DNA of 15,998 nt from Pseudomonadota bacterium (GCA_023413605.1 JAEZPL010000173.1:1-15998), one strand, 5' to 3'. Positions 5,201 to 14,200 are shown, counted from the stretch's first letter. Notes: generated by a model not told the origin, from the letters alone. A program made the numbers and translations.

Positions 5201-6727
5201 ATGCCCTCGCTCTCTGCCCTGCCGGATGGCAGCCCCGCCCAGGACAACGACATCATCCCGGCCACCCGCTCCGGCACCACCTACCGGGTGACCGCCGGCA
5301 GCCTCCGCAACAAGACGGTGGCGACCAGCCTGTCGGCCGCCGGCACCACCCAGGCCAACGCGACCGCCCTGGCGGCGCGGATCAACGAGGTGACCACGGT
5401 GACCTCCGGGGCTGGCGTCAGGCTGCCGACCGCCCAGGCCGGCATGGAGGTCACCGTCGTCAACCGCGGCGCCAACCCGCTGATCGTCTACGGCGCCGCC
5501 TCGGGGCAGGGGATCAACGACGCGGGCGGCATCGTCCAGCACCAGAACGTCACGGTGTCGTCGTCCACCCCGGTTGACCTCGGCGGCTACGGCCACACCG
5601 CCGCGCCGTGGGCGCCGACCCGCGAGTGGGCCAAGAACGCCTCGGTCATCGACATCACCGCCGCCCCCTACTCGGCGGTCGGGAATGGCTCGACCGACAA
5701 CCAGACCGCCATCCAGAACGCCATCGACGCGGCGCAGAGCCAGGGCAAGCCGCTGTACATCCCGGCCGGCACCTTCAACCACTCCGGCGTGCTCAACGTC
5801 TGGTCCAACGTCACCGTGTTCGGCGCCGGCCCGGCCTCGGTCCTGCGCGCCACCACGCCGGCCGCCTCGTCGGTCTTCCTCAAGGAAGAGAACGCCGCGC
5901 TCTACAACTTCCGCATCACCCACGCCAATGTCACCACCCGCCTGCACGACGGCAACACCTGCGGCGTCTTCGTCGAGACCGCCGCCACCAACTTCAAGAT
6001 CGCCAACATGGAGATCGACAACTGCGCGAGCGCCGGCATTCTGGTGTTCGGCGCCAAGGGCGGCTACATCCTCAACAACTACGTGCACGACACCAAGGCC
6101 GACAGCATCCACAACACGCGCGGCGCCCGGCGCATCCACATCGCCGGCAACCGCACGCTCAACTCCGGCGACGACGGCATCGCCGTGGTCTCCTACGGCG
6201 ACGATCCCGGCACCACCGGCGACATTCTGGCCGAATACAACACCATCCTGAACAACGTCGGCGGCCGGGGCATGACAGTGGTCGGCGGCGACAACGTGAC
6301 CTACCGCAAGAACTACATCAACAACTCCGGCAGCTACGCCGGCATTCTGGTCGGCGGCGAAAGCTCCTACAACTCCTTCGGCGCCACCGACATCACCATC
6401 GAAGACAACATCATCACCAACTGCGGCTCGACCGGCACCGGCCACCCCTGCCTGTTCCTGACCAACACCTCGGCCTACGACTGCACCGGGATCAAGTTCA
6501 TTCGGAACCGCGTCGGTCCCTACCCGCACGCTGGCATCAAGGTTGAAGGCGCGCTCTCCAAGGAGGCGCTGATCGCCCACAACACCATCGCCGGAGCCTC
6601 CAATCAGGTGATGGTGCTGGCCGGCGTTCCCGCCGGCACGGGGGGCCGGCACATCATCCCGCCGGGTGGCACGGCCACCTACTACGCCGTCTCCGGCTCC
6701 CGCTGGTACAGCCGCCTGTCGGTCTGA
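5201..6727 (+). CDS. Tailspike protein with right-handed beta-helix, probable polysaccharide-degrading receptor binder
   Basis: A 508-residue protein. Residues 1-36 (A-L-P-D-G-S, then P-A-T-R-S-G-T-T-Y-R-V-T-A-G-S-L) look like a virion-attachment head; residues about 40-125 form a small beta domain (T-G-V-R-L-P-type segment, V-V-N-R-G-A-N). From about 149 the pectate-lyase/beta-helix start appears: D-I-T-A-A-P-Y-x-A-V-G-N-G-S-T-D-N-Q-T-A-I-Q-N-A-I-D-A-A and a P-L-Y-I-P-A-G-T-F step. The rest is a ladder of N-N-x-I/V turns typical of parallel beta-helices. D301, D324 and D325 resemble a glycoside hydrolase 28 acid triad, but the expected His position (G355-R356-G357) holds Arg. Expected role: binding and cleaving capsule, LPS or exopolysaccharide. 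ATG 5201 has only a weak ribosome site and probably relies on coupling to the short gene before it. Confidence 0.88.
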   Translation: MPSLSALPDGSPAQDNDIIPATRSGTTYRVTAGSLRNKTVATSLSAAGTTQANATALAARINEVTTVTSGAGVRLPTAQAGMEVTVVNRGANPLIVYGAASGQGINDAGGIVQHQNVTVSSSTPVDLGGYGHTAAPWAPTREWAKNASVIDITAAPYSAVGNGSTDNQTAIQNAIDAAQSQGKPLYIPAGTFNHSGVLNVWSNVTVFGAGPASVLRATTPAASSVFLKEENAALYNFRITHANVTTRLHDGNTCGVFVETAATNFKIANMEIDNCASAGILVFGAKGGYILNNYVHDTKADSIHNTRGARRIHIAGNRTLNSGDDGIAVVSYGDDPGTTGDILAEYNTILNNVGGRGMTVVGGDNVTYRKNYINNSGSYAGILVGGESSYNSFGATDITIEDNIITNCGSTGTGHPCLFLTNTSAYDCTGIKFIRNRVGPYPHAGIKVEGALSKEALIAHNTIAGASNQVMVLAGVPAGTGGRHIIPPGGTATYYAVSGSRWYSRLSV

Positions 6728-6739
6728 GCGTGCATTAAC
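6727..6739 (+). repeat. 13-base motif, copy 2, at the spike stop codon
   Basis: AGCGTGCATTAAC begins at the last base of the spike TGA and matches the copy at 3418-3430 in 12 of 13 positions. Both copies lie at the junction between a stop codon and a new gene block (capsid block; tail block). A shared transcription start or RNA-processing signal is possible, not shown. Confidence 0.45.
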
Positions 6740-6760
6740 GGGGAGCGCCGCCGCCGCCAT

Positions 6761-6782
6761 CCTCCAGGGCAACCGCCGGAGG
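6761..6782 (+). promoter_or_regulatory. Hairpin enclosing the ribosome site of tail tube A
   Basis: CCTCC at 6761-6765 can pair with GGAGG at 6778-6782, and GGC at 6768-6770 with GCC at 6775-6777 around an AACC loop, leaving two unpaired bases on one side. GGAGG is the Shine-Dalgarno for ATG 6787 (four bases of spacing), so folding would hide it. A translation-tuning role is inferred. The bases between 6740 and 6760 are a plain GC-rich stretch. Confidence 0.4.
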
Positions 6783-6786
6783 GGCC

Positions 6787-7353
6787 ATGACGACGCCGAT
6801 CTCGATCTGCCAAGGGGCGCTCACCCGCATGGGAGAGGCGCCCCTTTCCTCCTTCACCGATGGGTCCGCCGCCGCGCTGATCGCCCAGGCCAACTACGAG
6901 ATGGTCAAGGCCGCGGTCCTGGCGCTCTATCCCTGGCGCTGCGCGATGGAGACCAAGCGCCTCAACAAGCTGACCGCGCTGCCCTTCCACCCGTGGGAGG
7001 CCGCGTGGCAGCGCCCGGCCGACGCCATCAAGGTGTGGAACGTCCGCGAGCCGGGCAACGGCCGGGCGGTGGAGTTCGACCAGCAGGGCAAGAAAATCCT
7101 CACGCTGGCGGCCGACGACCTGATCGTGGATTACGGCTTCAACTGCGACGAGGCGTTCCTGGAGCCGCACGTCGTCGAGATGGTCACGCTGAAGATGGCC
7201 GCGGTGTTCGCCACCGGCATCGCCGACCGCGCCTCCATGGCCGGCGGCTTCGTCGCCGAGTTCGAAGCCTACTTCGCCCGCGCCAAGTCGGCCGACAGCC
7301 AGGGCCGCACGCCGCAGGCGATCAAGGCGTCGCGCTGGACGAGTGCGCGCTGA
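6787..7353 (+). CDS. Tail tubular protein A (T7 gp11-like gatekeeper)
   Basis: A 188-residue protein, near the 196 residues of T7 gp11. This protein forms a dodecameric ring between portal and tail nozzle and helps hold packaged DNA. The start I-S-I-C-Q-G-A-L-T-R-M-G and the block L-Y-P-W50-R-C-A-M-x-T-K-R-L-N (about 47-60) are hallmarks of the family: the N-terminal helix pair and a conserved Pro-Trp. The middle W-E-A-A-W-Q-R-P-A-D-A-I-K-V-W and a C-terminal helix with the L-K-M-A-A-V segment also fit. ATG 6787 follows GGAGG at 6778-6782, which can be drawn inside a hairpin. The stop overlaps the next gene's ATG by one base, so tube A and nozzle B are coupled in production, as fits two parts of one tail. 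Confidence 0.9.
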   Translation: MTTPISICQGALTRMGEAPLSSFTDGSAAALIAQANYEMVKAAVLALYPWRCAMETKRLNKLTALPFHPWEAAWQRPADAIKVWNVREPGNGRAVEFDQQGKKILTLAADDLIVDYGFNCDEAFLEPHVVEMVTLKMAAVFATGIADRASMAGGFVAEFEAYFARAKSADSQGRTPQAIKASRWTSAR

Positions 7354-9521
7354 TGCCGCGCGTCACCACCACCAAGACCAACTTCGCCAAGGGCGAGCTG
7401 GCCCCCAAGGCGATCATGCGCGCCGACCTCAACGCCTACGGCGATGCCGCGCAGACCCTGACCAACGGCCGGCTGATCGCGCACGGCGGCGAGACGCGGC
7501 GGCCCGGCACCCTCTATTGGGCCGACCTCACCGAGTACGGCCCGGTGCGCCTGGAGACCTTCAGCCTTGGCCCCGGCCGCTCCTGGCTGTTCGTCTTCTC
7601 CGACCGCCGGATCGACGTGTGGGACGAGGCGACGATGGTCAAGCAGTGGACCATCACGCCGCTTGGGCTGACCGGCGTCGCCGATCCCGGTTGGACCGCC
7701 GCCATGATGGAACGCCTGCACGTCGTGCAGTCGGGCGTCTCCATGCTGGTCTGCCACCCGCAGATGGCCCCGCAGGTCATCTCCTGGCGCGGCGAGGGCA
7801 ACTTCTTCGGCCTGCGCATGCTGGAGTTCGGCTCCGGCTCGCGCGACGTGACCAAGGCCCCGAGCCTTCAGCCGTTCCAGTCCTATGTGCCCAACGTCAC
7901 GCTGACCCCGGCCGCCTACACCGGCACCGGCATCAACCTGCGCGCGTCGGGCACCATCTTCTCGGCCGCCTGGGTCGGCAACATCGTGCGCTACGGCGGC
8001 ACCGAGATGAAGGTGACCGCCTACGTGGACGCCAACAACGTCACCGTCGATTGCCGCGAGACGCTCGCCAAGGCGTGGGACTTCCCGGTGTCCGACAACG
8101 CCGGCTTCCTCGCCGGCCAGCGCATCCAATCGACGGCCGGCGACGCCGAGGGCGTGGTCATCTCGACCATCGGCGCCGACAAGGTGCGCGTGCTCATGCT
8201 CGACCGCGCCCAGCCGTTCGAATACGACAGCCTGCTGATCCGCTATCTGGTCTCCGGCACCACCTCGGCCAAGCTGACCGGCGCCGGTGTCGCGGTGGCG
8301 ACGCCGCCGGCCACCTACGAGTGGGACGAGCAGAGCTTCTCCACCTTGCGCGGCTGGCCCGCCTGCGCCGCCTTCCACGAGCAGCGCCTTGTGCTGGCCC
8401 GCGACAACCGGCTCTACCTCTCGGCCATCGCCGACTACTTCAACTTCGACCCCGGCTTCGGCGAGGATGACGCCGGCTTCGCGGTGGACGTGAACGGCGT
8501 CTCGGACATCCGTCACATCATCTCGTTCCGCCATCTGGCGCTGTTCTGCGACACCGGCGAGTTCTACATCCCGCAGAACGACAGCCAGCCGCTGACCAAC
8601 GCCACCATCTCGGTGCGCCCGCAGACCGACTACGGCGCCAGCCTCGTGCGCCCGGTCGTCTTCGACGGCGCCATCCTGTTCGTGCAGCGCGCCTCCACGG
8701 CGATCCGCGAGTTCGTCTACACCGACCTGGAGACCGCCTACGCCTCCAACGCGGTGTCGGTGCTGTCCTCGCACCTCATTCGCAACCCGGTGGACATGGA
8801 CGCCCAGGTGGGGTCCGACGCCAACGAGGAACAGTACGCCTACATCGTCAACGCCGATGGCTCGATGGCCGTCTACCACGGCATGCGCAAGGAAGAGATC
8901 AACGGCTGGGTGCCGTGGACCACGGACGGCAAGTTCAAGGCCGTGCGCGTCGTGGACAGCGCCGTCATGGTGGTGGTGGAGCGCGTCGTCAACGGCGCCA
9001 CCAAGCTCTACCTGGAGAAGTTCGACCCCACCGTCACGCTCGATTGCGCGGCGCCGCTCGCCGCCGCCTCCAGCAGCCCGCATCTTGCGCACCTGATCGG
9101 CAAGACCGCGCACGCGGTCAAGGGCACCGCCTACTTCGGCGCCTGGGCGGTGGCTCCCTCCGGCACGCCGGATGCCGACCTGGGGGCGGCGATCCCGGCC
9201 GGCGCCATGCTCGGCCTCGACTTCCCGCACCTGATCCGCACGCTGCCCATCGTGTCCATCGGCGGGCAGAACATCGGCAACCTGCCCAAGCGCATCCTGA
9301 CCGTCGCGGTGTGGATACACGAGAGCGTCACCTTCGACATCCAGGGCCACCACCTCGCCGTCTACCACGCGGGCGACGACTTCGGCGCCGATCCGGCGCT
9401 GAAGACCGGCCTCTACGAGTTCCCGCTGCTCGGCTGGACCAAGAGCGGCGTGGTGACCATCAGCCAAGCCTACCCGCTGCCCCTGACCATTCTCGGCCTG
9501 CAACTGGAGGTCTCCTACTGA
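7353..9521 (+). CDS. Tail tubular protein B / tail nozzle (T7 gp12-like)
   Basis: A 722-residue protein; T7 gp12 is about 794. It is expected to form the hexameric nozzle at the tail end, carrying spikes and the DNA exit channel. The N-terminus N10-F-A-K-G-E-L-A-P followed by R-x-D-L-x-x-Y and T-N-G-R-L-I-x-H-G-G-x-x-R-R-P-G-T (about 37-53) is the conserved opening of this large phage tail family. A later E-W-D-E-Q-S-F-S-T-L-R-G-W-P-A-C-A-A-F-H-E-Q-R segment (residues about 320-345) marks the beta-propeller-like core seen in nozzle proteins. ATG 7353 is chosen by the TGATG overlap with tube A; a longer in-frame opening would read through tube A. Ribosome site is weak, so coupling is likely. 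C-terminus is beta-rich, ending L-Q-L-E-V-S-Y. Confidence 0.87.
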   Translation: MPRVTTTKTNFAKGELAPKAIMRADLNAYGDAAQTLTNGRLIAHGGETRRPGTLYWADLTEYGPVRLETFSLGPGRSWLFVFSDRRIDVWDEATMVKQWTITPLGLTGVADPGWTAAMMERLHVVQSGVSMLVCHPQMAPQVISWRGEGNFFGLRMLEFGSGSRDVTKAPSLQPFQSYVPNVTLTPAAYTGTGINLRASGTIFSAAWVGNIVRYGGTEMKVTAYVDANNVTVDCRETLAKAWDFPVSDNAGFLAGQRIQSTAGDAEGVVISTIGADKVRVLMLDRAQPFEYDSLLIRYLVSGTTSAKLTGAGVAVATPPATYEWDEQSFSTLRGWPACAAFHEQRLVLARDNRLYLSAIADYFNFDPGFGEDDAGFAVDVNGVSDIRHIISFRHLALFCDTGEFYIPQNDSQPLTNATISVRPQTDYGASLVRPVVFDGAILFVQRASTAIREFVYTDLETAYASNAVSVLSSHLIRNPVDMDAQVGSDANEEQYAYIVNADGSMAVYHGMRKEEINGWVPWTTDGKFKAVRVVDSAVMVVVERVVNGATKLYLEKFDPTVTLDCAAPLAAASSSPHLAHLIGKTAHAVKGTAYFGAWAVAPSGTPDADLGAAIPAGAMLGLDFPHLIRTLPIVSIGGQNIGNLPKRILTVAVWIHESVTFDIQGHHLAVYHAGDDFGADPALKTGLYEFPLLGWTKSGVVTISQAYPLPLTILGLQLEVSY

Positions 9522-9961
9522 TGCGCCTCTCCGATGAAGCCCTGACGGACGCGCTCCTGGACGAGCTTGAGCCTTTGGCCCTCTTCCACCACGCCGAACT
9601 GTTCGGCGATGAGACGCCCTTCTTCTTCAACCGGCCGCTCCTGGCGGCGCTCGCCCAGGCCGACGCCATGGTGGCCGTGCTCCTGCGCGACGGCCCGAAG
9701 ATCGTCGGCTACTGCGGCTTCATGATCGGCCCGATGATGAGCCGCCCCGAGACCTGCGCCATCGACGCCGGCCTGTTCATCGACCGCGCCCACCGGGGCG
9801 GCCCGTGGGCGGCGATGATGGTCCTGAAGGCGATCAATCGGTGCCGGGATCGCGGTGTCCGCTACGTGCAAATCCAGATGCCGGCTAAGGCGCCCGGCCA
9901 CGCCCTGATGAAGCGGCTCGGCTTCACGCAGACCGACATCGTGTTCGGCAAGGAGGTCTGA
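9521..9961 (+). CDS. GNAT-type acetyltransferase-like protein in the T7 gp13 position
   Basis: A 146-residue protein. T7 gp13 (138 residues) sits in the same place and belongs to an acetyltransferase-related family. Seen here: a beta strand I-V-G-Y-C-G-F (61-67), an acidic strand A-I-D-A-G-L-F-I-D (80-88), then the acetyl-CoA pyrophosphate-loop-like H91-R-G-G-P-W-A-A leading into a helix, R-G-V-R-Y-V-Q-I-Q, and the C-terminal L-x-x-L-G-F-x-x-x-x-x-x-x-x-K typical of GNAT motif B. The loop departs from the classic Q/R-x-x-G-x-G/A, so catalytic activity is uncertain. It may act as a virion-assembly factor for internal proteins or modify a host protein on entry. The start overlaps nozzle B's stop; its end carries AAGGAGG for the next gene. 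Confidence 0.78.
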   Translation: MRLSDEALTDALLDELEPLALFHHAELFGDETPFFFNRPLLAALAQADAMVAVLLRDGPKIVGYCGFMIGPMMSRPETCAIDAGLFIDRAHRGGPWAAMMVLKAINRCRDRGVRYVQIQMPAKAPGHALMKRLGFTQTDIVFGKEV

Positions 9962-11262
9962 TGGCCCTCGCAACCGTTGCCGCCATCGCCGGTGTCGCCT
10001 CCGCGGCGGTCGGCGTGGCGTCCTCCATCAAGGGGATGTCGTCGGCCAAGAAGCAGAACAAGGCGCAGCAGCAGGCGATCCAGGAAAACTCCGAAGCGAC
10101 CCGTGCCTACAACGAAGACACCCTGGAGCTTCTCGAAAAGCAGCAGCACCAGCAGCAGCAGTTCCGCGAGGCGTCCTACACCGACACCCGCGCCTACACG
10201 CTGGAGAAGGGCCTCAAGCTTCTCTCCCAGCAGAAGGACATGGGCTGGGAGAAGCTGATCCAGGCGGCCAGCACGGTGCAGGACGGGCTGAACCTGACCG
10301 GCAAGCAGCAGGGTGAGCAGGCCGCCCTGGCGATGAGCAACTTCCTGACCAAAGAGCAGCAGCTTGCCGACCGCAACCGGCTGGAGGAAGAGAAGACCGG
10401 CAAGGCGGTCACCACCGACCTGAACGCCAAGCTGGCGATGGCGCTGAACGACATCGGCGGCCTCAACGAGCAGTGGGCCAACGACAAGGCGCGGCTGGCC
10501 CTCCAGGATCAGGCGGCGGTCGCCGACAACGCCACCAAGTCGGCCGCCCGCGCCCTGGAGCAGCGCATCGGGGTGGGGCGCATCGTGGCGTCGGAAGCGG
10601 CGCGCGGCGTTTCCGGCGGCGCCGCCACCACGGCCAAGCTGCTGGGCAAGCAACTGGCGATCCAGCAGCAGGCCGACGACGTGAACCTGAAGCTGCAACG
10701 GGGCTTGTACGCGCTCGCCGGCACCGCGGCCGACCAGCAGCGCTTGCGCGGCGAGCAGAGCATCCGGCTCGGCTTTGAGCGGGAACGCGCGCTCGGCCAG
10801 TTGCAGATCGAGGGGCTGGCGAAGACCAACCGTCTCACCGAAGCGCAGTTCCGCGCCTCCAACGACCTCGCCTACTCGGGGCTTCTGCTCGACCACCAGC
10901 AGACGCTGGAGCGGCAAGCCTTCACCGGCAACAAGGCGCTGGAGGAACAGTATCTGGCCTTCGACCAGGGCCTGCGCGCCGGGATGACCGAGATCGGCAC
11001 CCGGCTGGCCGACCTCGACTTCCAGCACGGCCAGGAGAGCGCGGAAGCCGCCATGCGCGACGCCCTCCAGATGGAGCAGGCCCAACTCACCGCCAAGCAC
11101 AACGTCACGCTGAACGACATCTCCAACCGCCTGAACTCGACCACCGCCTCGATCACCGCGTCGGGCGCGATGTGGCAGGGCATGGCCGGTCTCAGCCAGG
11201 GCCTCTACTCCGGCATTTCGGACTTCAACAAGTCCTTCAACGAAAGCAAGCGGGTGACCTGA
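9961..11262 (+). CDS. Internal virion / ejection protein (T7 gp14-like)
   Basis: A 433-residue protein, longer than T7 gp14 (196). It opens with a small-residue hydrophobic stretch (A-A-I-A-G-V-A-S-A-A-V-G-V-A, residues 7-20) that may insert into the outer membrane, then a very long helical, Gln-rich part with likely coiled coils (residues about 30-65 and 120-330), and a Gly/Ser/Ala-rich C-terminus with a short amphipathic end. In T7, gp14 is ejected first and forms an outer-membrane pore for DNA. The N-terminus 'AxxAGVASAAVGxxSSIxG' and gene order support the assignment; homology is by pattern. ATG 9961 overlaps the previous TGA and has AAGGAGG at 9950-9956, the strongest ribosome site in this operon, fitting a protein made in several copies per virion. 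Confidence 0.82.
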   Translation: MALATVAAIAGVASAAVGVASSIKGMSSAKKQNKAQQQAIQENSEATRAYNEDTLELLEKQQHQQQQFREASYTDTRAYTLEKGLKLLSQQKDMGWEKLIQAASTVQDGLNLTGKQQGEQAALAMSNFLTKEQQLADRNRLEEEKTGKAVTTDLNAKLAMALNDIGGLNEQWANDKARLALQDQAAVADNATKSAARALEQRIGVGRIVASEAARGVSGGAATTAKLLGKQLAIQQQADDVNLKLQRGLYALAGTAADQQRLRGEQSIRLGFERERALGQLQIEGLAKTNRLTEAQFRASNDLAYSGLLLDHQQTLERQAFTGNKALEEQYLAFDQGLRAGMTEIGTRLADLDFQHGQESAEAAMRDALQMEQAQLTAKHNVTLNDISNRLNSTTASITASGAMWQGMAGLSQGLYSGISDFNKSFNESKRVT

Positions 11263-11263
11263 G

Positions 11264-14200
11264 ATGAGCGTCGGAGGCTACTTCGCTGCGGCGAACATGT
11301 TCGCCAACCTGTCGAACTCCCTGTTCAACGCCTATGGCGAGCAGCGCGTCCGGCAGGCCCGGTTCGACGCGCTGAACGCCATCGGGCGCGACCAGGACGG
11401 CTTCATCAAGCCGGTCACGCTCTACGAGCCGGGCAGCTACTACGGCGACGCCTACAATCAGGTGGCCCTGACCTCCTTCACGGCGGCGGCGCGCACCGCC
11501 GCCCAGGAGCAGTTCCGGCTGGCCGCGGTGCGCAACCAGCGCGACCCGGAATCCTTCTCGGCCTTCGCCAAGGGCTGGATCGACCGCCAGTTGGCCGACA
11601 CCCCGCCGGAACTGCAAGGGGCGCTGAAGCTCGACCTCGCCGAAGTGGCCGGGCAGTACACCGCCTCCATCGAAGCGGCCCGCTTCGCCGACCAGGAACG
11701 GCAGCGCCGCGCCACCCTCTCGGCCGATCTGGACAACCGCGTCTCCGACCTGTTCGGGCTGGCGGCGGCGGGCGATGCCGCCGGTGTGGCGAAGCAAATC
11801 CAGGAGATCGACACCCAGATCGAGAGCCTTGCGGCGGCGCGCGACTACGAGGGGGCGGCCAAATTCCAGGCGGCCAAGCAGCGCATCCTGAAGGTCGCGC
11901 CGCTGATCGGGCAGGCCGGCGACATCTTCAACCGGGCCGAGGCCAACAACGCCGGGCAGAAGACGCCCATCGACCAGTTCATGGCGGTGGCCCGCGCCGC
12001 GGAGAGCGGCGGCGACGACAACGCCAAGAACCCGAACAGCAGCGCCACCGGGCGTTACCAGTTCGTCGATGAGACCTGGAAGGACCAGATCAAGCGCAAC
12101 TTCCCGGAGGTCGCCGCCGGCAAGTCCGACGCGGAAATCCTGGCGCTGCGCGCCGACCCGGAACTCCAGGACCGGGCGATGCGCACCTTCACCCAGGAGA
12201 ACTACGACGCGCTGCGCGGGGCTGGCGTCCACGCCATCGGCCGCGGCGAACTCTACGCCGCCCATGTGCTGGGATCGGGCGGCGCCATCGCGCTGCTGAA
12301 GGCCGATCCGACGACGCCGATCACCGAACTGACCACGGCCAGCGGCAAGCGCGCGGTGTCGGACGACGCGATCCGCGCCAACAAGTGGTCGCCGGCCTGG
12401 ACCGCCGGTGACCTTCAGAAGTGGGTCACCAACACCATCGACAAGCGGGCGAGCGAGGCGGTGCTGGCCGGGCGCTCCGGCTCCGGCCAGGACGTGCTGG
12501 CGGCCAAGGCCGTGGACATCGCCACCAACCCCGGCAAGTACGGGCTGTCGGAGGGCGACGCCCGCTCCGTGGCCGGCTGGGTCCAGGGCATCGGCGGCGC
12601 CCTGTCGGCGGCCAAGGTCGCCAGCGAGGACACCGAGCGGATCAACCTGATCCACCACTTCGGCGTCGAGCGCGTGAAGCTGGAGGATCGCATCGCCAGC
12701 ATGATCGACAACAACGTCGATCCCACGGTGGCGGTGCAGCAGATCGGCATGGCGACGGACGTCATGTCGCGCAACTTCACCAAGCTGGGCGCCGCCGCCC
12801 AGGCCGACGTGCTGCGCACCCACTTCACCAACCAGTACACCCAGGCGGCCCGCCAGCAGATCAGGATCAACGAGGCCATCGGCGACATCTACGCCACGGC
12901 GCGCAGCGGCGGTCTGCCCGACCCGACGCCGCTCAACCTCCAGGCCATCGACAAGCTGTCGCAGCGGCTGTTCGGGGCCAAGCTGGACGCCTTCAACCCG
13001 GATCACGCCCCGGCCATCGCCCAGGTGTTCACCAACTTCCGCCTGCTGCCCAAGGGGGTGATCGACCAGCTTGCCAACGTCGGCACGCTGACCAACGCCA
13101 AGGACGAGACCACGGTCAGGCGGCTCGACGCCGCGCTGAACCTGCTCGGCACCATGGCCGGCAAGGACGGGCGCGATTGGGTGATCGACAAGCTGGTCAC
13201 GCAAGGCGTGCCGAAGGACGCGGTGGACCGGCTGGTGACGCTGTTCGGCGAGCGCGGCCCGGCGGCGGCGCAACTCAACGAGAAGCTCAATCTGGAGAAG
13301 GCCGGCAACCTGAAGAACTGGAAGACCGAGCGCTGGGAAATGCTCGGCTCCACGCCGGAAGACCGGGCGACGAAGATGCAGGAGGTCGTGCGCTCCGTCA
13401 CCGCGCCGAACTCCATCATGCAGGCGCTGGGCGACACGCTGCGCATCGGCGGCGACAACGCCGTGGCCGACTACCTGGCGCCCCGTGTCTCGGACGAGTT
13501 CGTGCGCAACGTCTCCCGCCGCGCCGAACTGAACATGGCGCACTTCTCCAAGCCGGAGGACGCCGCCCGCGCCGCCTTCGCCGAAGAGATGAAGGTGTCG
13601 GGCTACACCACCTTCCTCCGTAAGCCGGGCGACGACGACCTGTCACCGAAGCTGCGGCGCGACGCCCCGGAGACGTTCTGGGAACCGGACGCCGTGCTGC
13701 GCGACCTGACCGCCTCGGCCACCGTGGCGCTCAACAGGATGCGGGTGCGCGACAGCAGCCTCGCCGCCGACATCGGCGCCATGGCGGGCCTCGCCGCCGC
13801 CGCCGTCCAGCAGCCGATGTTCACCCTGAACGACAAGGGCGTGGCGGTCGCCAACCCCGACCTGCTGCAAAAGCTGGCGAAGGGCGAACTGCCCAGCATC
13901 GACCGCGACCTGACCGAACTGGACGTGAAGGGGCTGATCGCCACCGGGCAGATCGAGCTTCAGGTGGACCGCCCGTCGTCGGCCGGCGGCAAGCCGACCT
14001 ACCGGGTGTTCGCCAACCACAACGGGCGCTTCTTCATGCTCGACGGCCTGGAGGGCGGCTGGCAGCCCTCCGAGCAGCCCGGCGCGTCCTCGCAGGCGAT
14101 GCGCAACGGCGCCGGCTGGTCGCGCCGCTTCGCCCAGGACACCGGCATCCAAATCCCGGCGGTCATCCCCGGTATCGCGCTGGGCGTGGTCGATGGCGTG

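Noticed and set aside
4613..6772. 719-residue open frame on the minus strand opposite the spike
   Set aside because: Low-complexity Gly/Val/Ala/Arg composition typical of a shadow frame in high-GC DNA; the + strand has a clear spike protein with recognisable motifs.
6666..7352. Extension of the nozzle B frame upstream of 7353
   Set aside because: It overlaps all of tail tube A and reads as Arg/Gly-rich shadow; conserved nozzle sequence starts at ATG 7353.
7269..9503. 744-residue minus-strand open frame opposite tail nozzle B
   Set aside because: His/Gly/Val/Asp-rich shadow of a well-supported + strand gene; no ribosome site or domain seen.
11237..13543. 768-residue minus-strand open frame opposite the transglycosylase-bearing protein
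   Set aside because: Shadow composition; the + strand product has a recognisable catalytic domain, and all other genes run on +.
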